Assembly (NCBI RefSeq): GCF_910585425.1
Contig: NZ_CAJUCP010000053.1
Coordinates: 1-40,765, forward strand
Length of the DNA stretch: 40,765 nt
Direction: 5' to 3'
Source: an uncultured Acetatifactor sp.
GTDB lineage: Bacteria > Bacillota > Clostridia > Lachnospirales > Lachnospiraceae
The notes under the pieces are model-generated. The model saw only the letters and a list, made by a program, of their open reading frames with translations, searched no databases and was not told the DNA's origin. How positions within the stretch are numbered: the stretch's first letter is position 1; every line of letters starts with the position of its first letter. This document shows positions 24,073 through 32,275 of the stretch, piece after piece. The translations under genes and the position numbers were made by a program.

Positions 24073-24849
24073 ATGAAGACAGGGGCACAGCTCTACACCA
24101 TACGTGCATACACGCAGAATGAAAAGGATTTCGCACGGAGCATGAAGCGCATCGCGCAGACAGGCTACAGGACGGTGCAGATATCCGCGGTGGGCAAGGA
24201 CATCCGCCCGGAGCGCATCCGTGAGATCTGCGACGAGAACGGGCTGGAGATCGTGCTGACCCACAGCGACGTGAACCGCATCCTGTACGATACGGACAGG
24301 CTCATTGCGGAGCATGATGTCATGGGATGCAGATACATAGGCATAGGGGCCATGCCGGACAGATACCGCGCGCCGGAATGGCTGGCGCATTTTGCCGAGG
24401 ATTTCAGGGAACCGGCCAGGAAGATCGCGGATGCGGGGAAGCTTCTGATGTACCACAACCACAACTTCGAGTTCCGCAGGATCCAGGCGGAAGGGGAGGC
24501 GCAGGAGAAGCGCATCATTGAGTACCTGTGCGACTGGTTCGGGCCCCGGGAGCTGGGCTTTACGCTGGACACCTACTGGGTGCAGGCGGCGGGGGCGGAC
24601 GTGTGCCAGTGGATCGGCCTGCTGGCGGACAGGATTCCCTGCGTGCATCTGAAAGACATGGCCGTAGGCGCGGAGGGGGCCATGATGGCGCCCGTGATGG
24701 AGGGGAACCTGAACTTCGGGGCCATCCTGAAGGCGCTGGAGGGGACGAGCTGCGAATATCTGCTGGTGGAGCAGGACATCTGCCAGGGGAGCCCCTTCGA
24801 CTGCCTAAAGCAAAGCTATGACAACCTGGCCGCCGCCGGGTATCGCTGA
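24073..24849 (+). CDS. Sugar phosphate isomerase/epimerase (AP-endonuclease-2 TIM barrel)
   Basis: 258 aa from ATG 24073, with GGGAGG 10 nt upstream; the frame extends upstream over the promoter and is not used. The Xyl-isomerase-like barrel is shown by GAQLYTIRAYTQNEKDFARS at the N-terminus and metal-site residues in LLMYHNHNFEF (His pair), GFTLDTYWV (Asp) and CVHLKDMA (His-Lys-Asp), then LVEQD (Glu). Such enzymes isomerise or epimerise sugars or inositol derivatives; the substrate is not readable. dcd follows 72 bp downstream. Confidence 0.88.
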   Translation: MKTGAQLYTIRAYTQNEKDFARSMKRIAQTGYRTVQISAVGKDIRPERIREICDENGLEIVLTHSDVNRILYDTDRLIAEHDVMGCRYIGIGAMPDRYRAPEWLAHFAEDFREPARKIADAGKLLMYHNHNFEFRRIQAEGEAQEKRIIEYLCDWFGPRELGFTLDTYWVQAAGADVCQWIGLLADRIPCVHLKDMAVGAEGAMMAPVMEGNLNFGAILKALEGTSCEYLLVEQDICQGSPFDCLKQSYDNLAAAGYR

Positions 24850-24921
24850 GAGGCCGCTGCTCTGGCGGGAAAGCACGGGCTGAAGGCTGGCGCGCGCTGA
24901 GAGGGAAGAGGAGAGGACAGG

Positions 24922-25455
24922 ATGGTACTATCGGATAAGACAATCATGAGGATGCTCCGGGAGGGGACGCTGTCCGTCTCGCCTCTGGAGGAGGGCCAGA
25001 TACAGCCCGCCAGCGTGGACATAAGGCTGGGGAACATGTTCAGCATCATCGAGGATCTGCCCAGGGGCGTCATCGACCTGGAGAACGAGATCCAATACCG
25101 CACCATGGAGACGGATACCTATGTGCTCCTGCCCGGCCAGTTCGTCCTGGCCACCACCATGGAATACATAGAGCTGCCCGACAACCTGACGGCCTTCGTG
25201 GAGGGGCGCAGCTCCCTGGGGCGCATGGGGCTGTTCATCCAGAACGCGGGCTGGGTGGATCCGGGGTTCAAAGGAGAGATCACGCTGGAGCTGTTCAACG
25301 CCAACCGCTGCGCCATCGAGCTGAAGGCCGGACGCAGGGTGGGGCAGCTTGTGTTCGCGGAGATGGACGCCGCGGCCCTGCATCCTTACCGGGGAAAGTA
25401 TCAGGGACAGACAGGGGCTACGGGTTCCCGTGCATTTATGGACGATAAAGAGTGA
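24922..25455 (+). CDS. dcd: dCTP deaminase (possibly bifunctional with dUTPase activity)
   Basis: 177 aa; GAGGAGAGGAC lies before the ATG. Trimeric dUTPase-like fold: IQPASVDIRLG, VEGRSSLGRMGLFI (phosphate-binding motif), WVDPGFKGEITLELFN with the presumed catalytic Glu123, and a GQTGATGS C-terminal lid. It turns dCTP into dUTP, or directly into dUMP if bifunctional as in Mycobacterium and Methanocaldococcus enzymes; the length suits either. It feeds dTMP synthesis. Confidence 0.95.
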   Translation: MVLSDKTIMRMLREGTLSVSPLEEGQIQPASVDIRLGNMFSIIEDLPRGVIDLENEIQYRTMETDTYVLLPGQFVLATTMEYIELPDNLTAFVEGRSSLGRMGLFIQNAGWVDPGFKGEITLELFNANRCAIELKAGRRVGQLVFAEMDAAALHPYRGKYQGQTGATGSRAFMDDKE

Positions 25456-25491
25456 AATTCATAATAATCGTTTAGAATCCTTAAGAATAAA

Positions 25492-25521
25492 TGGACAAAG
25501 AGCAGTATTTGGGGATAAAAT
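25492..25521 (+). promoter_or_regulatory. Candidate promoter of the YerB-like lipoprotein gene
   Basis: TGGACA (25492-25497), 18-bp spacer, TAAAAT (25516-25521), 40 bp before the ATG. Confidence 0.45.
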
Positions 25522-25561
25522 AGAAAAAAACATAAAAAAACATAAAAGAAAGGAAATTTCG

Positions 25562-26686
25562 ATGAAAAAGAAAGTACTGGCAGCAATTATGGCGGCCGCT
25601 GTCATCCTGGCTGGCTGCGGAGGAAACGATGGGGGGACGTCCGAGGCTCCGGTGGAGACAATGTCGCCCGTCATCGTAGAGGATACACCGGAGCCTTCGC
25701 CGGAGGCCACTGAGGAGCCGGAGGCGGAACCTGAGGTGGAGGAAGAGACCCGGGAGGGGATGTACCGGAGCGAGCTGACGAATGAGTGGATAGACGAGGG
25801 GCTGAAGAACCAGAGGCCCATAGCGGTCATGGTGGACAACGAGAAGATAGCGCTGCCCCATTACGGGCTGACGGAGGCCGATGTGGTCTACGAGATCATG
25901 AACAGCACGCTGAACGACAGGATCACACGGTTCATGGTGCTTGTGAAGGACTGGGAGAAGATTCAGCAGATGGGCAGCATCCGCAGCACCCGCTCCACCA
26001 ACATCTACCTGGTGGGCGAGTGGAACGCCGTGCTCTGCCATGACGGCGGCCCTTACTTCGCTATGGATCTGATTGCCGAGAAGGCCTACTGCGATAATTT
26101 CTCAGGCACCTTTTCCCGCGTGCAGAACGGGAAGCCCACTGAGTTTACGGAGTATATCCTGGCGGGGGATCTGGAGAAGAACTTCAGCAGCAAGAACTAC
26201 AGCAAGGAATACAATGAGCATTATGAGGGGGAGCACTTCCAGTTCTCCAATGAGGAAATCGACCTGTCCGGCGAGGCGGGGGCGATCGACTGTACCGAAA
26301 TCCAGCTTCCCTTCAAGCACAATGGCTCTACGCTGAAATACAACGAGGAGACCGGGACATACGATTATTATGAGTACGGCCAGGCCCATCTGGACCCGCA
26401 GCATGACAATGCCCAGCTCTCCTTCAAGAACCTTCTGATCCAGGACTGCACCTTCTCCGACCTGGGAGACGGATATCTGGTCTATAATGTCCTGGACACT
26501 TCGGGGCGCAGCGGATACTACATAACCAACGGAAAAGCCATTGAGGTGAACTGGTATAAGGGTTCGGACACCGCTCCCACGACCTTCTACAAGAAGGGGA
26601 CAAGCGAGGAGATTCAGTTGAACACGGGGAAGACCTACATCTCCATCGTGCCCTCCGACGGGTGGGACGACATCGTCATAAAGTAA
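25562..26686 (+). CDS. DUF3048 (YerB-like) lipoprotein
   Basis: 374 aa from ATG 25562 after GAAAGGAAA. Signal peptide with lipobox LAGC (Cys18-19 region), an acidic Pro/Glu linker to about residue 65, then the DUF3048 domains: RPIAVMVDNEKIALPHYGL, ADVVYEIMNSTLNDRITRFM, VGSIRSTRSTN-like block (here MGSIRSTRSTNIY) and the C-terminal YITNGKAIEVNWYKG, with the GKTYISIVPS end. B. subtilis YerB is the best-known relative; its function is unclear, and it is anchored at the outer face of the membrane. Confidence 0.93.
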   Translation: MKKKVLAAIMAAAVILAGCGGNDGGTSEAPVETMSPVIVEDTPEPSPEATEEPEAEPEVEEETREGMYRSELTNEWIDEGLKNQRPIAVMVDNEKIALPHYGLTEADVVYEIMNSTLNDRITRFMVLVKDWEKIQQMGSIRSTRSTNIYLVGEWNAVLCHDGGPYFAMDLIAEKAYCDNFSGTFSRVQNGKPTEFTEYILAGDLEKNFSSKNYSKEYNEHYEGEHFQFSNEEIDLSGEAGAIDCTEIQLPFKHNGSTLKYNEETGTYDYYEYGQAHLDPQHDNAQLSFKNLLIQDCTFSDLGDGYLVYNVLDTSGRSGYYITNGKAIEVNWYKGSDTAPTTFYKKGTSEEIQLNTGKTYISIVPSDGWDDIVIK

Positions 26687-26708
26687 CAGCTTAATAGCCA
26701 TGCCCGGA

Positions 26709-26740
26709 AAAGATGAACATGAGACTGTGTTCATCTTTTT
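26709..26740 (+). terminator. Terminator of the YerB-like gene
   Basis: AAAGATGAAC (26709-26718) and GTTCATCTTT (26729-26738) form a perfect 10-bp stem followed by Ts. Confidence 0.8.
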
Positions 26741-26746
26741 CTTTCG

Positions 26747-26880
26747 GCGGACCCGCAGAGGGCGGCGGGACGGAACCGCGGAGTGCAGCAGAGCGCAGCC
26801 ACAGGGGCAGAGGGACGGAACCACAGGGGGCAGCGGACCCGCAGGGGCGGCAGGGCGGAACCGCAGACTGCAGAGGCCAG
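26747..26880. repeat. GC-rich degenerate tandem repeat
   Basis: GGGACGGAACCGCGGA (from 26767), GGGACGGAACCACAGG (26812) and GGGCGGAACCGCAGA (26853) recur at 41-45 bp. The longer GCGGACCCGCAG block occurs at 26747 and 26833. The array fills the gap between the terminator and the DUF3810 gene; no gene is evident in it. Confidence 0.65.
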
Positions 26881-26923
26881 GGGACGCGGCGTGTAGACGG
26901 CATCAGAGGACAGGGGGAAGGGA

Positions 26924-28174
26924 ATGGACAGAAGGAAGCGGCTTCGCAGGGGCAGGATGATATTTCTGGGGATTGGGATCCTAGTGGTCCTGCTGAACGT
27001 GGCGGCATGGAACAGCGCTGCCTTTTCCGACTGGTATATCGCCCATGTCTTCCCTGTCTGGGTGGGCACCTATGGCCGCCTGACCGGGCTGTTCCCCTTC
27101 TCGGTGGGGGAATGGATGATTGGTGCCGGGCTGGTGGTGCTGGGGCTGGCGGTGCTGTTGGGCATCGGTTGGGCGGGGATTGGCAGTGTTCTGGCAGTGA
27201 GGCGTCTGTGGTGCAGAAGACCCAGGGAGGCTGCTCATGCTGCCGGCGCGGGGCTTGGAATCTATCGGAAGGTCAGCGTTGCGTATTATCGGTTTTTCGT
27301 ATGGACATTGCTGATCGTCTGCCTGGTCATGACGCTGAACTGCTTCATCCTGTACCACGCCTCCACCTTTTCGGAGCAGTATTTCGGCGAGGACGACAAT
27401 GTGTACGCGCTGGAGGAGCTGATTGGGGTCTATAACATGGTGGCGGAGCAGTGCAACCGCTTAAGCGGGGAGATGCTGCGGGACGAGGACGGCATGGCGC
27501 TGTACCCGGGGAGCCTGGGGAGGGACGGGGAGCTGCTGGACATGGAGGACATGGCCAGGGAGCTGATGGCGCGGCTTGGGGAGGAATATCCCCGGCTCAA
27601 GGGCTACTATCCCCGGCCCAAGGCGTTGGCGGCCTCGGATTTCATGTGCCAGCAGCATATGCAGGGGTACTATTTCCCCTTCTCCATGGAGGCCAATTAC
27701 AACGATGTGATGCACATCCTGAATTTCCCCTCCACCATGTGCCATGAGCTGGCCCATCTGCGGGGATATATCTATGAGGACGAGGCAAATTTCATCGGCT
27801 ATCTGGCCTGCGTGGAATCGGAGGACGCCTTTTTCCAGTACGCGGGATATCTCAGTGTATTGGTGTACCTGCGCAATGACATCTACAAGGCGAGGAGGGA
27901 GGACCGCGCCGCCTACGAGGAGGCCATAGAGCGGATCGCCCCAGTGGAGGTGGAGGCCCGGGTCTGGGAGGACAATGTGTTCGTGGTGCAGGAGGAGTGG
28001 GACCGGATTGACGGGAAGGCTCTGATCGACACGGAGGTGGTGGACAAGGCCGCGGATGTGTTCATCGATACCAACCTGAAGATACATGGCATCTCCGACG
28101 GCGCGGTGAGCTACAGCCGCGTGGTGAAGCTGTTGCTGCAGTATTACCGATACCATGGGCTTGGGGATATTTGA
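26924..28174 (+). CDS. DUF3810 membrane protein with HExxH zinc-protease motif
   Basis: 416 aa; GGGGGAAGGGA precedes the ATG. Three N-terminal membrane helices (about 13-28, 60-85 and 125-145), then a long soluble domain. MCHELAHLRGYIYEDEANFI holds His274-Glu275 and His278, plus a downstream Glu as likely third ligand, the layout of a gluzincin-like metalloprotease. DUF3810 proteins are widespread in Clostridia and Bacteroidetes and remain unstudied as far as I know. No operon partner is apparent. Confidence 0.88.
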   Translation: MDRRKRLRRGRMIFLGIGILVVLLNVAAWNSAAFSDWYIAHVFPVWVGTYGRLTGLFPFSVGEWMIGAGLVVLGLAVLLGIGWAGIGSVLAVRRLWCRRPREAAHAAGAGLGIYRKVSVAYYRFFVWTLLIVCLVMTLNCFILYHASTFSEQYFGEDDNVYALEELIGVYNMVAEQCNRLSGEMLRDEDGMALYPGSLGRDGELLDMEDMARELMARLGEEYPRLKGYYPRPKALAASDFMCQQHMQGYYFPFSMEANYNDVMHILNFPSTMCHELAHLRGYIYEDEANFIGYLACVESEDAFFQYAGYLSVLVYLRNDIYKARREDRAAYEEAIERIAPVEVEARVWEDNVFVVQEEWDRIDGKALIDTEVVDKAADVFIDTNLKIHGISDGAVSYSRVVKLLLQYYRYHGLGDI

Positions 28175-28229
28175 AGGAAAGCTGTTCAAAAGCAGAAAAT
28201 ATAAAAATATAAAAAATCATCCAAAGGTA

Positions 28230-28258
28230 TTGACAAAGAGCCCTTTTCCGTGTAAAAT
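28230..28258 (+). promoter_or_regulatory. Promoter of tRNA-Gly
   Basis: TTGACA (28230-28235), 17-bp spacer, TAAAAT (28253-28258), 66 bp before the tRNA. Confidence 0.8.
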
Positions 28259-28323
28259 AATCATTGTTGTGGCGGAGGGATAGTTCCATTCCGGCTGAAA
28301 TGAATTGAACAGGTCGTTTTTAT

Positions 28324-28394
28324 GCAGGTGTAGTTCAGTGGTAGAACACCAGCCTTCCAAGCTGGATATGTGGGTTCGATTCCCATCACCTGCT
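28324..28394 (+). tRNA. tRNA-Gly (anticodon TCC)
   Basis: Acceptor GCAGGTG/CACCTGC is fully paired. D-arm GTTC/GAAC with loop AGTGGTA, anticodon stem CCAGC/GCTGG with loop CTTCCAA, T-arm TGGG/CCCA with loop TTCGATT, discriminator T. CCA is not encoded. A T run follows at 28394-28398. It is a single tRNA, not part of a cluster. Confidence 0.95.
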
Positions 28395-28444
28395 TTTTGG
28401 TTGTCATCATGCGAGAGATTCTGCCGTCATCCCTATAAAGTAGC

Positions 28445-28473
28445 TTTACACTTTGCACAAGGGCTGTTATAAT
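28445..28473 (+). promoter_or_regulatory. Promoter of the 63-residue protein gene
   Basis: TTTACA (28445-28450), 17-bp spacer, TATAAT (28468-28473). Confidence 0.6.
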
Positions 28474-28524
28474 GGAAGCATCAGATAAGCACAGGAAGCA
28501 ATGTGTCAAATGGGAGGTGGTTAT

Positions 28525-28716
28525 GTGCCGCCAGGTATTGAAGTAACAAAACAGGCCCTTGATGATTTCAAGAAGATTCAAGAGTATATGTTATCAGCGA
28601 GAAAAGAAAACGCAACTGAGACATATGCAAAGCTTAAGAAAGAATATTTGACAATAAAAGCATTGTTGAATGTTTCTGGCGTGAATCTTACTGACATCGA
28701 TGAAATCAAGGAATGA
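28525..28716 (+). CDS. Small helical protein, uncharacterised
   Basis: 63 aa from GTG 28525, which has GGGAGGTGG 5 nt upstream; ATG 28501 in the same frame lies before that site. The protein is charged and mostly helical (KQALDDFKKIQEYMLSARKE, ATETYAKLKKEYLTIKALLN). Its own promoter, ribosome-binding site and terminator make it a credible gene despite its size and AT-rich composition. No family recognised. Confidence 0.65.
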   Translation: MPPGIEVTKQALDDFKKIQEYMLSARKENATETYAKLKKEYLTIKALLNVSGVNLTDIDEIKE

Positions 28717-28739
28717 CCGTCCTGCAACTGAATACTTTT

Positions 28740-28769
28740 AGTCCTTCGCCGTAAGGTGGAGGACTTTTT
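28740..28769 (+). terminator. Terminator of the small gene
   Basis: AGTCCT (28740-28745) and AGGACT (28760-28765), with an inner TTCGCC/GGTGG pairing, followed by Ts. Confidence 0.7.
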
Positions 28770-28840
28770 GCATAGCGAGGGCAAGTGAAGGAAACAGAGC
28801 ATCAGCGGATAAATATAATAAAAGAGAGGAAACACCTGAC

Positions 28841-29320
28841 ATGGAAAAAATAGCGAGCTTCACCATCGACCACATCAAGCTGGAACCCGGCGTCTATGTG
28901 TCCCGCAAGGACAGCGTAGGCACGGAGACGATTACCACTTTCGACCTGCGCATGACCAGCCCCAATGAGGAGCCTGTGATGAACACGGCGGAGGTGCACA
29001 CCATCGAGCACCTGGGGGCCACATTCCTGCGCAACCACCCGGAATACGGCCCGAAGACCATCTACTTCGGCCCTATGGGATGCCGCACAGGCTTCTATCT
29101 GCTGCTGGCCGGGGACTACAGCTCCCGGGACATCCTGCCCCTGATCACAGAGATGTACGAGTTCATCCGGGATTTCCGGGGCGAGGTGCCCGGGGCCTCC
29201 GCGAAGGACTGCGGCAACTACCTGGACATGAATCTGCCCATGGCGAACTTCCTGGCCGGGAGATACCTGGAGGAGGTGCTCCGCGGAATAGACACCAGCA
29301 GGCTGGTGTATCCGGACTGA
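28841..29320 (+). CDS. luxS: S-ribosylhomocysteine lyase (autoinducer-2 synthesis)
   Basis: 159 aa. It splits S-ribosylhomocysteine into homocysteine and DPD, the AI-2 precursor. HTIEHL supplies zinc ligands His53 and His57 and catalytic Glu56; GCRTG carries Cys81; Cys124 in KDCGNY is the third zinc ligand. GAGAGGAAAC lies before the ATG. mtnN, for the preceding step, follows 429 bp downstream. The last 25 codons lie in the first copy of a 142-bp tandem repeat. Confidence 0.97.
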   Translation: MEKIASFTIDHIKLEPGVYVSRKDSVGTETITTFDLRMTSPNEEPVMNTAEVHTIEHLGATFLRNHPEYGPKTIYFGPMGCRTGFYLLLAGDYSSRDILPLITEMYEFIRDFRGEVPGASAKDCGNYLDMNLPMANFLAGRYLEEVLRGIDTSRLVYPD

Positions 29321-29668
29321 GTGACGGCCCTGCGGATCTGGCGGCGGCCAAAGCGGCAGAGGGAGGATGCGGAGGCGCAGTGCCGCGAACTTCCTGGCCG
29401 GGAGATACCTGGAGGAGGTGCTCCGCGGAATAGACGACAGCAGGCTGGTGTATCCGGACTGAGTGACGGCCCTGCGGATCTGGCGGCGGCCAAAGCGGCA
29501 GAGGGAGGATGCGGAGGCGCAGTGCCGCGAACTTCCTGGCCGGGAGATACCTGGAGGAGGTGCTCCGCGGAATAGACGACAGCAGGCTGGTGTATCCGGA
29601 CTGAATGACGGCCCTGCGGATTTGGCGGCGGCCAAAGCGGCAGAGGGAGGATGCGGAGGCGCAGTGCC
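29243..29668. repeat. Three tandem 142-bp copies of the luxS 3' end
   Basis: Copies at 29243-29384, 29385-29526 and 29527-29668, nearly identical; a degraded start of a fourth follows at 29669. Each copy encodes NFLAGRYLEEVLRGID, then TSRLVYPD (copy 1) or DSRLVYPD (copies 2 and 3), a stop, and about 65 bp of spacer. Because 142 is not a multiple of 3, the copies lie in different frames relative to each other. The short frames inside are by-products of the repeat. Confidence 0.95.
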
Positions 29669-29749
29669 GCGTGCTTCCTGCCAGGGGAATCGGGACAGAG
29701 GGCGCAGAAGGAACGGAAGGGGACTGCGCGGAAAAGAGGAGGACTTATC

Positions 29750-30454
29750 ATGACGAAGATTGGCATCATAGGAGCGATGGAGCTGGAAGTAGAACAGCTT
29801 AAGAAGGAAATGGCCGTGAAATCGGTGGTGAAGAAGGCAGGGATGGACTTCTTCGAGGGCACTTTGGGCGATGTGCCCGTAGTCGTCGTCCGCAGCGGCA
29901 TCGGCAAGGTGAACGCGGCGCTGTGCGTACAGATCCTGGCGGATGTGTTCCAGGTGTCCCATGTGATCAATACCGGCGTGGCAGGCTCCCTGAACGCGAA
30001 GCTGGACATCGGCGACATCCTCATATCCCGGGACGCCCTGCACCACGACATGGACACCACGATTTTCGGCTATCAGCCCGGGGAGGTGCCCCAGATGGGC
30101 TTCCGGGAGTTCAGGGCGGATGAGCGCATGATGGAGCTGGCCAGGGAGGCCTGCGAGAAGGTCAATCCTGACATCCGTGTCATGTTCGGCCGGGTGGTCA
30201 GCGGAGACCAGTTCATCTCCAGCAAAGAGGTGAAGGAGCGGTTGATCGCCCTGTTCCAGGGGGACTGCGCGGAGATGGAGGGGGCCTCCATCGCTCACGG
30301 CGCATACCTGAACGGCCTTCCCTTCGTCATCATCCGGGCCATCTCGGACAAGGCGGACGACAGCGCCGAGATGGACTATCCCACCTTTGAGGCGGCGGCA
30401 GCGAAGCATTCCGCGGCATTGGTGAAGGAAATGATAAAAGGACTTCTGCCCTGA
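29750..30454 (+). CDS. mtnN: 5'-methylthioadenosine/S-adenosylhomocysteine nucleosidase
   Basis: 234 aa from ATG 29750 with GAGGAGG 7-8 nt upstream. It removes adenine from SAH (giving the LuxS substrate) and from MTA. Motifs: MTKIGIIGAMELEVEQL, RSGIGKVNAALC, NTGVAGSLN, VSGDQFISS, EMEGASIAHGAYLNGLPFVI (ribose-binding Met-Glu), RAISDKADDSA with catalytic Asp. luxS and mtnN form the activated methyl cycle and are probably one operon despite the repeat array between them. Confidence 0.96.
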   Translation: MTKIGIIGAMELEVEQLKKEMAVKSVVKKAGMDFFEGTLGDVPVVVVRSGIGKVNAALCVQILADVFQVSHVINTGVAGSLNAKLDIGDILISRDALHHDMDTTIFGYQPGEVPQMGFREFRADERMMELAREACEKVNPDIRVMFGRVVSGDQFISSKEVKERLIALFQGDCAEMEGASIAHGAYLNGLPFVIIRAISDKADDSAEMDYPTFEAAAAKHSAALVKEMIKGLLP

Positions 30455-30489
30455 GCGGAAGTCCTTTGCGGACAGGAAAAAGCATGCCG

Positions 30490-30515
30490 GGCCGGATTCA
30501 GTCCGGCCTTTTTTT
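30490..30515 (+). terminator. Terminator of luxS-mtnN
   Basis: GGCCGGA (30490-30496) and TCCGGCC (30502-30508) followed by seven Ts. It overlaps the last codons of the convergent gtrA-type gene. Confidence 0.85.
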
Positions 30516-30932
30516 GCGGAAGACGAACAGCTTGCTGAAGACATAGTTGGCGATGACCACCAGCACGGCGGAAATCACGCTGGCCGCCACCAGGTTGATG
30601 CCCGCGGCGGTGAGGAGCTGCATCACCACGATGTCCAGGATCCATGTAGCCACCCTGGAGAGCACGAATTTCGGCGCTTCCTTCCGCATGGGCTCCTTGC
30701 TCTTGAACACGAACCTGCGGTTGGTGAAGAAGGCGAATATGACCCCCGTCACCCAGTTGACGGTGCTGAGCACCGTGTTCTCGAAGGGGGTGGGGTACAT
30801 GGTGTTGTGGAACAGCAGGGCGTTGGCGATGAACTTCGCGGCCCAGGATACCACGGTGGTCAGGAAGCCTACGATCAGGTAGACGATGATCTCCTCGTAT
30901 TGTTTGTACAGTGCCTTGCATTTCTCTATCAT
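30498..30932 (-). CDS. GtrA-family membrane protein
   Basis: 144 aa with four membrane helices (IIVYLIVGFLTTVVSWAAKF, VNWVTGVIFAFFTNRRFVF, VATWILDIVVMQLLTAAG, VISAVLVVIANYVFSKLFVF). NRRFVFKS and NYVFSKLFVFRKK are the paired family signatures. GtrA proteins are thought to move polyprenyl-linked sugars across the membrane for wall or glycan modification. AGGAGGAACC precedes the ATG. No glycosyltransferase partner is adjacent. Confidence 0.92.
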   Translation of the reverse strand: MIEKCKALYKQYEEIIVYLIVGFLTTVVSWAAKFIANALLFHNTMYPTPFENTVLSTVNWVTGVIFAFFTNRRFVFKSKEPMRKEAPKFVLSRVATWILDIVVMQLLTAAGINLVAASVISAVLVVIANYVFSKLFVFRKKRPD

Positions 30933-30981
30933 TGGTTCCTCCTACTGCCGGATTTCAGTGCTCCGGCATTCTTTATGCGCA

Positions 30982-31089
30982 GGCCCGCATATGGAAAGCT
31001 GCCGTTTGCACGGCTGCGGGCCGCGCGGCGGGCAGTGGGGAAGGGCGTTCTCCTGCCCGATTGCACAGGCCGCATATGGAAGCTTGCCG
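30982..31089. repeat. Imperfect direct repeat between gtrA and dehydrogenase genes
   Basis: GGCCCGCATATGGAAAGCTG (30982-31001) and GGCCGCATATGGAAGCTTG (31068-31086) are 86 bp apart, with TTTGCACGGC/ATTGCACAGGC as further related pieces. The gap 30933-31111 holds nothing else recognisable. Confidence 0.55.
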
Positions 31090-31111
31090 CTGACATGGCC
31101 GCGGGTAATCG

Positions 31112-32074
31112 TCAGGGATTGACGATATTCCTGTCTTCTCCCTGCAGGAAAGCGGCGATGTTCCGGTAAGCCTCCTCCACGCAGCGCCTGCGGGCCTCCA
31201 CGCTGGCCCAGGCCAGGTGAGGGGTGATGATCAGGCGGCTGCTGTCCCGGAAGCGGCTCAGGGGATTGTCGGGTGACAGGGGCTCCTTCTCCACCACGTC
31301 CAGGCCCGCGGCGGCTATCTCGCCCGCCTCCAGCGCCCGGTACAGGGCGGCATTGTCCACCACCGGCCCTCTGGCCACGTTTATCAGCACCGCGGTGCGC
31401 TTCATCTTCCGCAGCGCTTCCCCGTCGATGAAGTTCCGGGACAGGTCGCTTAAGGGACAATGCAGGGAGAGGAAATCGCTCTCTGCAAGCAGTGTGTCCT
31501 TATCCAGCCGGGGATATTCCGTGCAATCGCTTTTTCCCGTGACGGAATGGAAGACCACCCTGCAGCCGAAGGCCTCCGCGGTCTTCGCCACCCGCCTGCC
31601 GATATTGCCCATACCTGCGATGCCCCAGGTCTTGCCCTCCAGCTCGCAGAAGGGCAGGTCGAAATTGGAGAACCGCGCCTGGGCGCTGTAGGCCCCGGAT
31701 TTCACGTAATGGTCATAATGGAACAGCTTCTGGCTCAAGGCAAGGGCCAGGGTGAAGGTGTGCTGGGCCACCATGGCCGTGCAGTAGTCCCGCACATTCG
31801 CCACCTTGATGCCCCGTCCGCTGCAGTAGTCCAGGTCGCAGTTGTCGAAGCCCGTGGCGAATTCGCAGATTAGCTTCACGTTCGGCGCGTCCGCCAGGGT
31901 CTCCCGGTTCAGGGGGGATTTGTTGGCGATGACGATGTCCGCGTCCTTCACCCGCTCCCGGACCTCCTCCAAAGTGACAGTGTTGTCATAAACGGCGACC
32001 TGGCCAAGCTGGCCCATGCAGTCCACGGACACGTCCGTGCCCACGCTGTTCCGCTCCAATATCACGATTTTCAT
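31112..32074 (-). CDS. D-2-hydroxyacid dehydrogenase (NAD-dependent)
   Basis: 320 aa. NAD-binding GMGNIGRRVAKTAEAFGCRV near residue 155; catalytic Arg in LINVARGPVVD, Glu in GLDVVEKEPL, His in ITPHLAWAS. It resembles hydroxypyruvate/glycerate dehydrogenases and reduces a 2-oxoacid to the D-hydroxyacid or the reverse. GAAAGGATA lies upstream of the ATG. The substrate is unproven; a link to D-lactate released by MurQ is possible but not supported by gene order. Confidence 0.93.
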   Translation of the reverse strand: MKIVILERNSVGTDVSVDCMGQLGQVAVYDNTVTLEEVRERVKDADIVIANKSPLNRETLADAPNVKLICEFATGFDNCDLDYCSGRGIKVANVRDYCTAMVAQHTFTLALALSQKLFHYDHYVKSGAYSAQARFSNFDLPFCELEGKTWGIAGMGNIGRRVAKTAEAFGCRVVFHSVTGKSDCTEYPRLDKDTLLAESDFLSLHCPLSDLSRNFIDGEALRKMKRTAVLINVARGPVVDNAALYRALEAGEIAAAGLDVVEKEPLSPDNPLSRFRDSSRLIITPHLAWASVEARRRCVEEAYRNIAAFLQGEDRNIVNP

Positions 32075-32148
32075 CTTATACGTATATCCTTTCTATAGAA
32101 TGTCTTTCCTCTGCAAGGCAGAGGGAATCGTCCCCCTGCCCGCCGCAC

Positions 32149-32174
32149 AAAAAGGCGGCCGATGACCGGCCGCC
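32149..32174 (-). terminator. Terminator of the 32276-33148 membrane protein gene
   Basis: Minus strand GGCGGCCG (32174-32167) and CGGCCGCC (32161-32154) around a 5-nt loop, followed by five Ts. It separates that gene from the dehydrogenase; nothing else is seen in 32075-32275. Confidence 0.8.
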
Positions 32175-32275
32175 ACAGGATGCCGCACCGGAAGTCCCGG
32201 CAGAAACAGGTCCATTCCAGTGTAGCAAAGTGTAAAAGTAATTTCAAGTTAAATTTTTCCGCCCGGGAAGCCGGT

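Noticed and set aside
28324..28394. tRNA-Gly as an integration site
   Set aside because: No integrase, no repeat of the tRNA 3' end and no element boundary is visible nearby.
29321..29802. Overlapping 65-96-codon frames in the luxS repeats
   Set aside because: Identical by-products of the tandem repeat with Arg/Gly-rich sequence and no ribosome-binding sites.
28802..30544. 580-codon minus-strand open frame across luxS and mtnN
   Set aside because: Antisense to two certain genes; its internal repetition only reflects the 142-bp DNA repeat.
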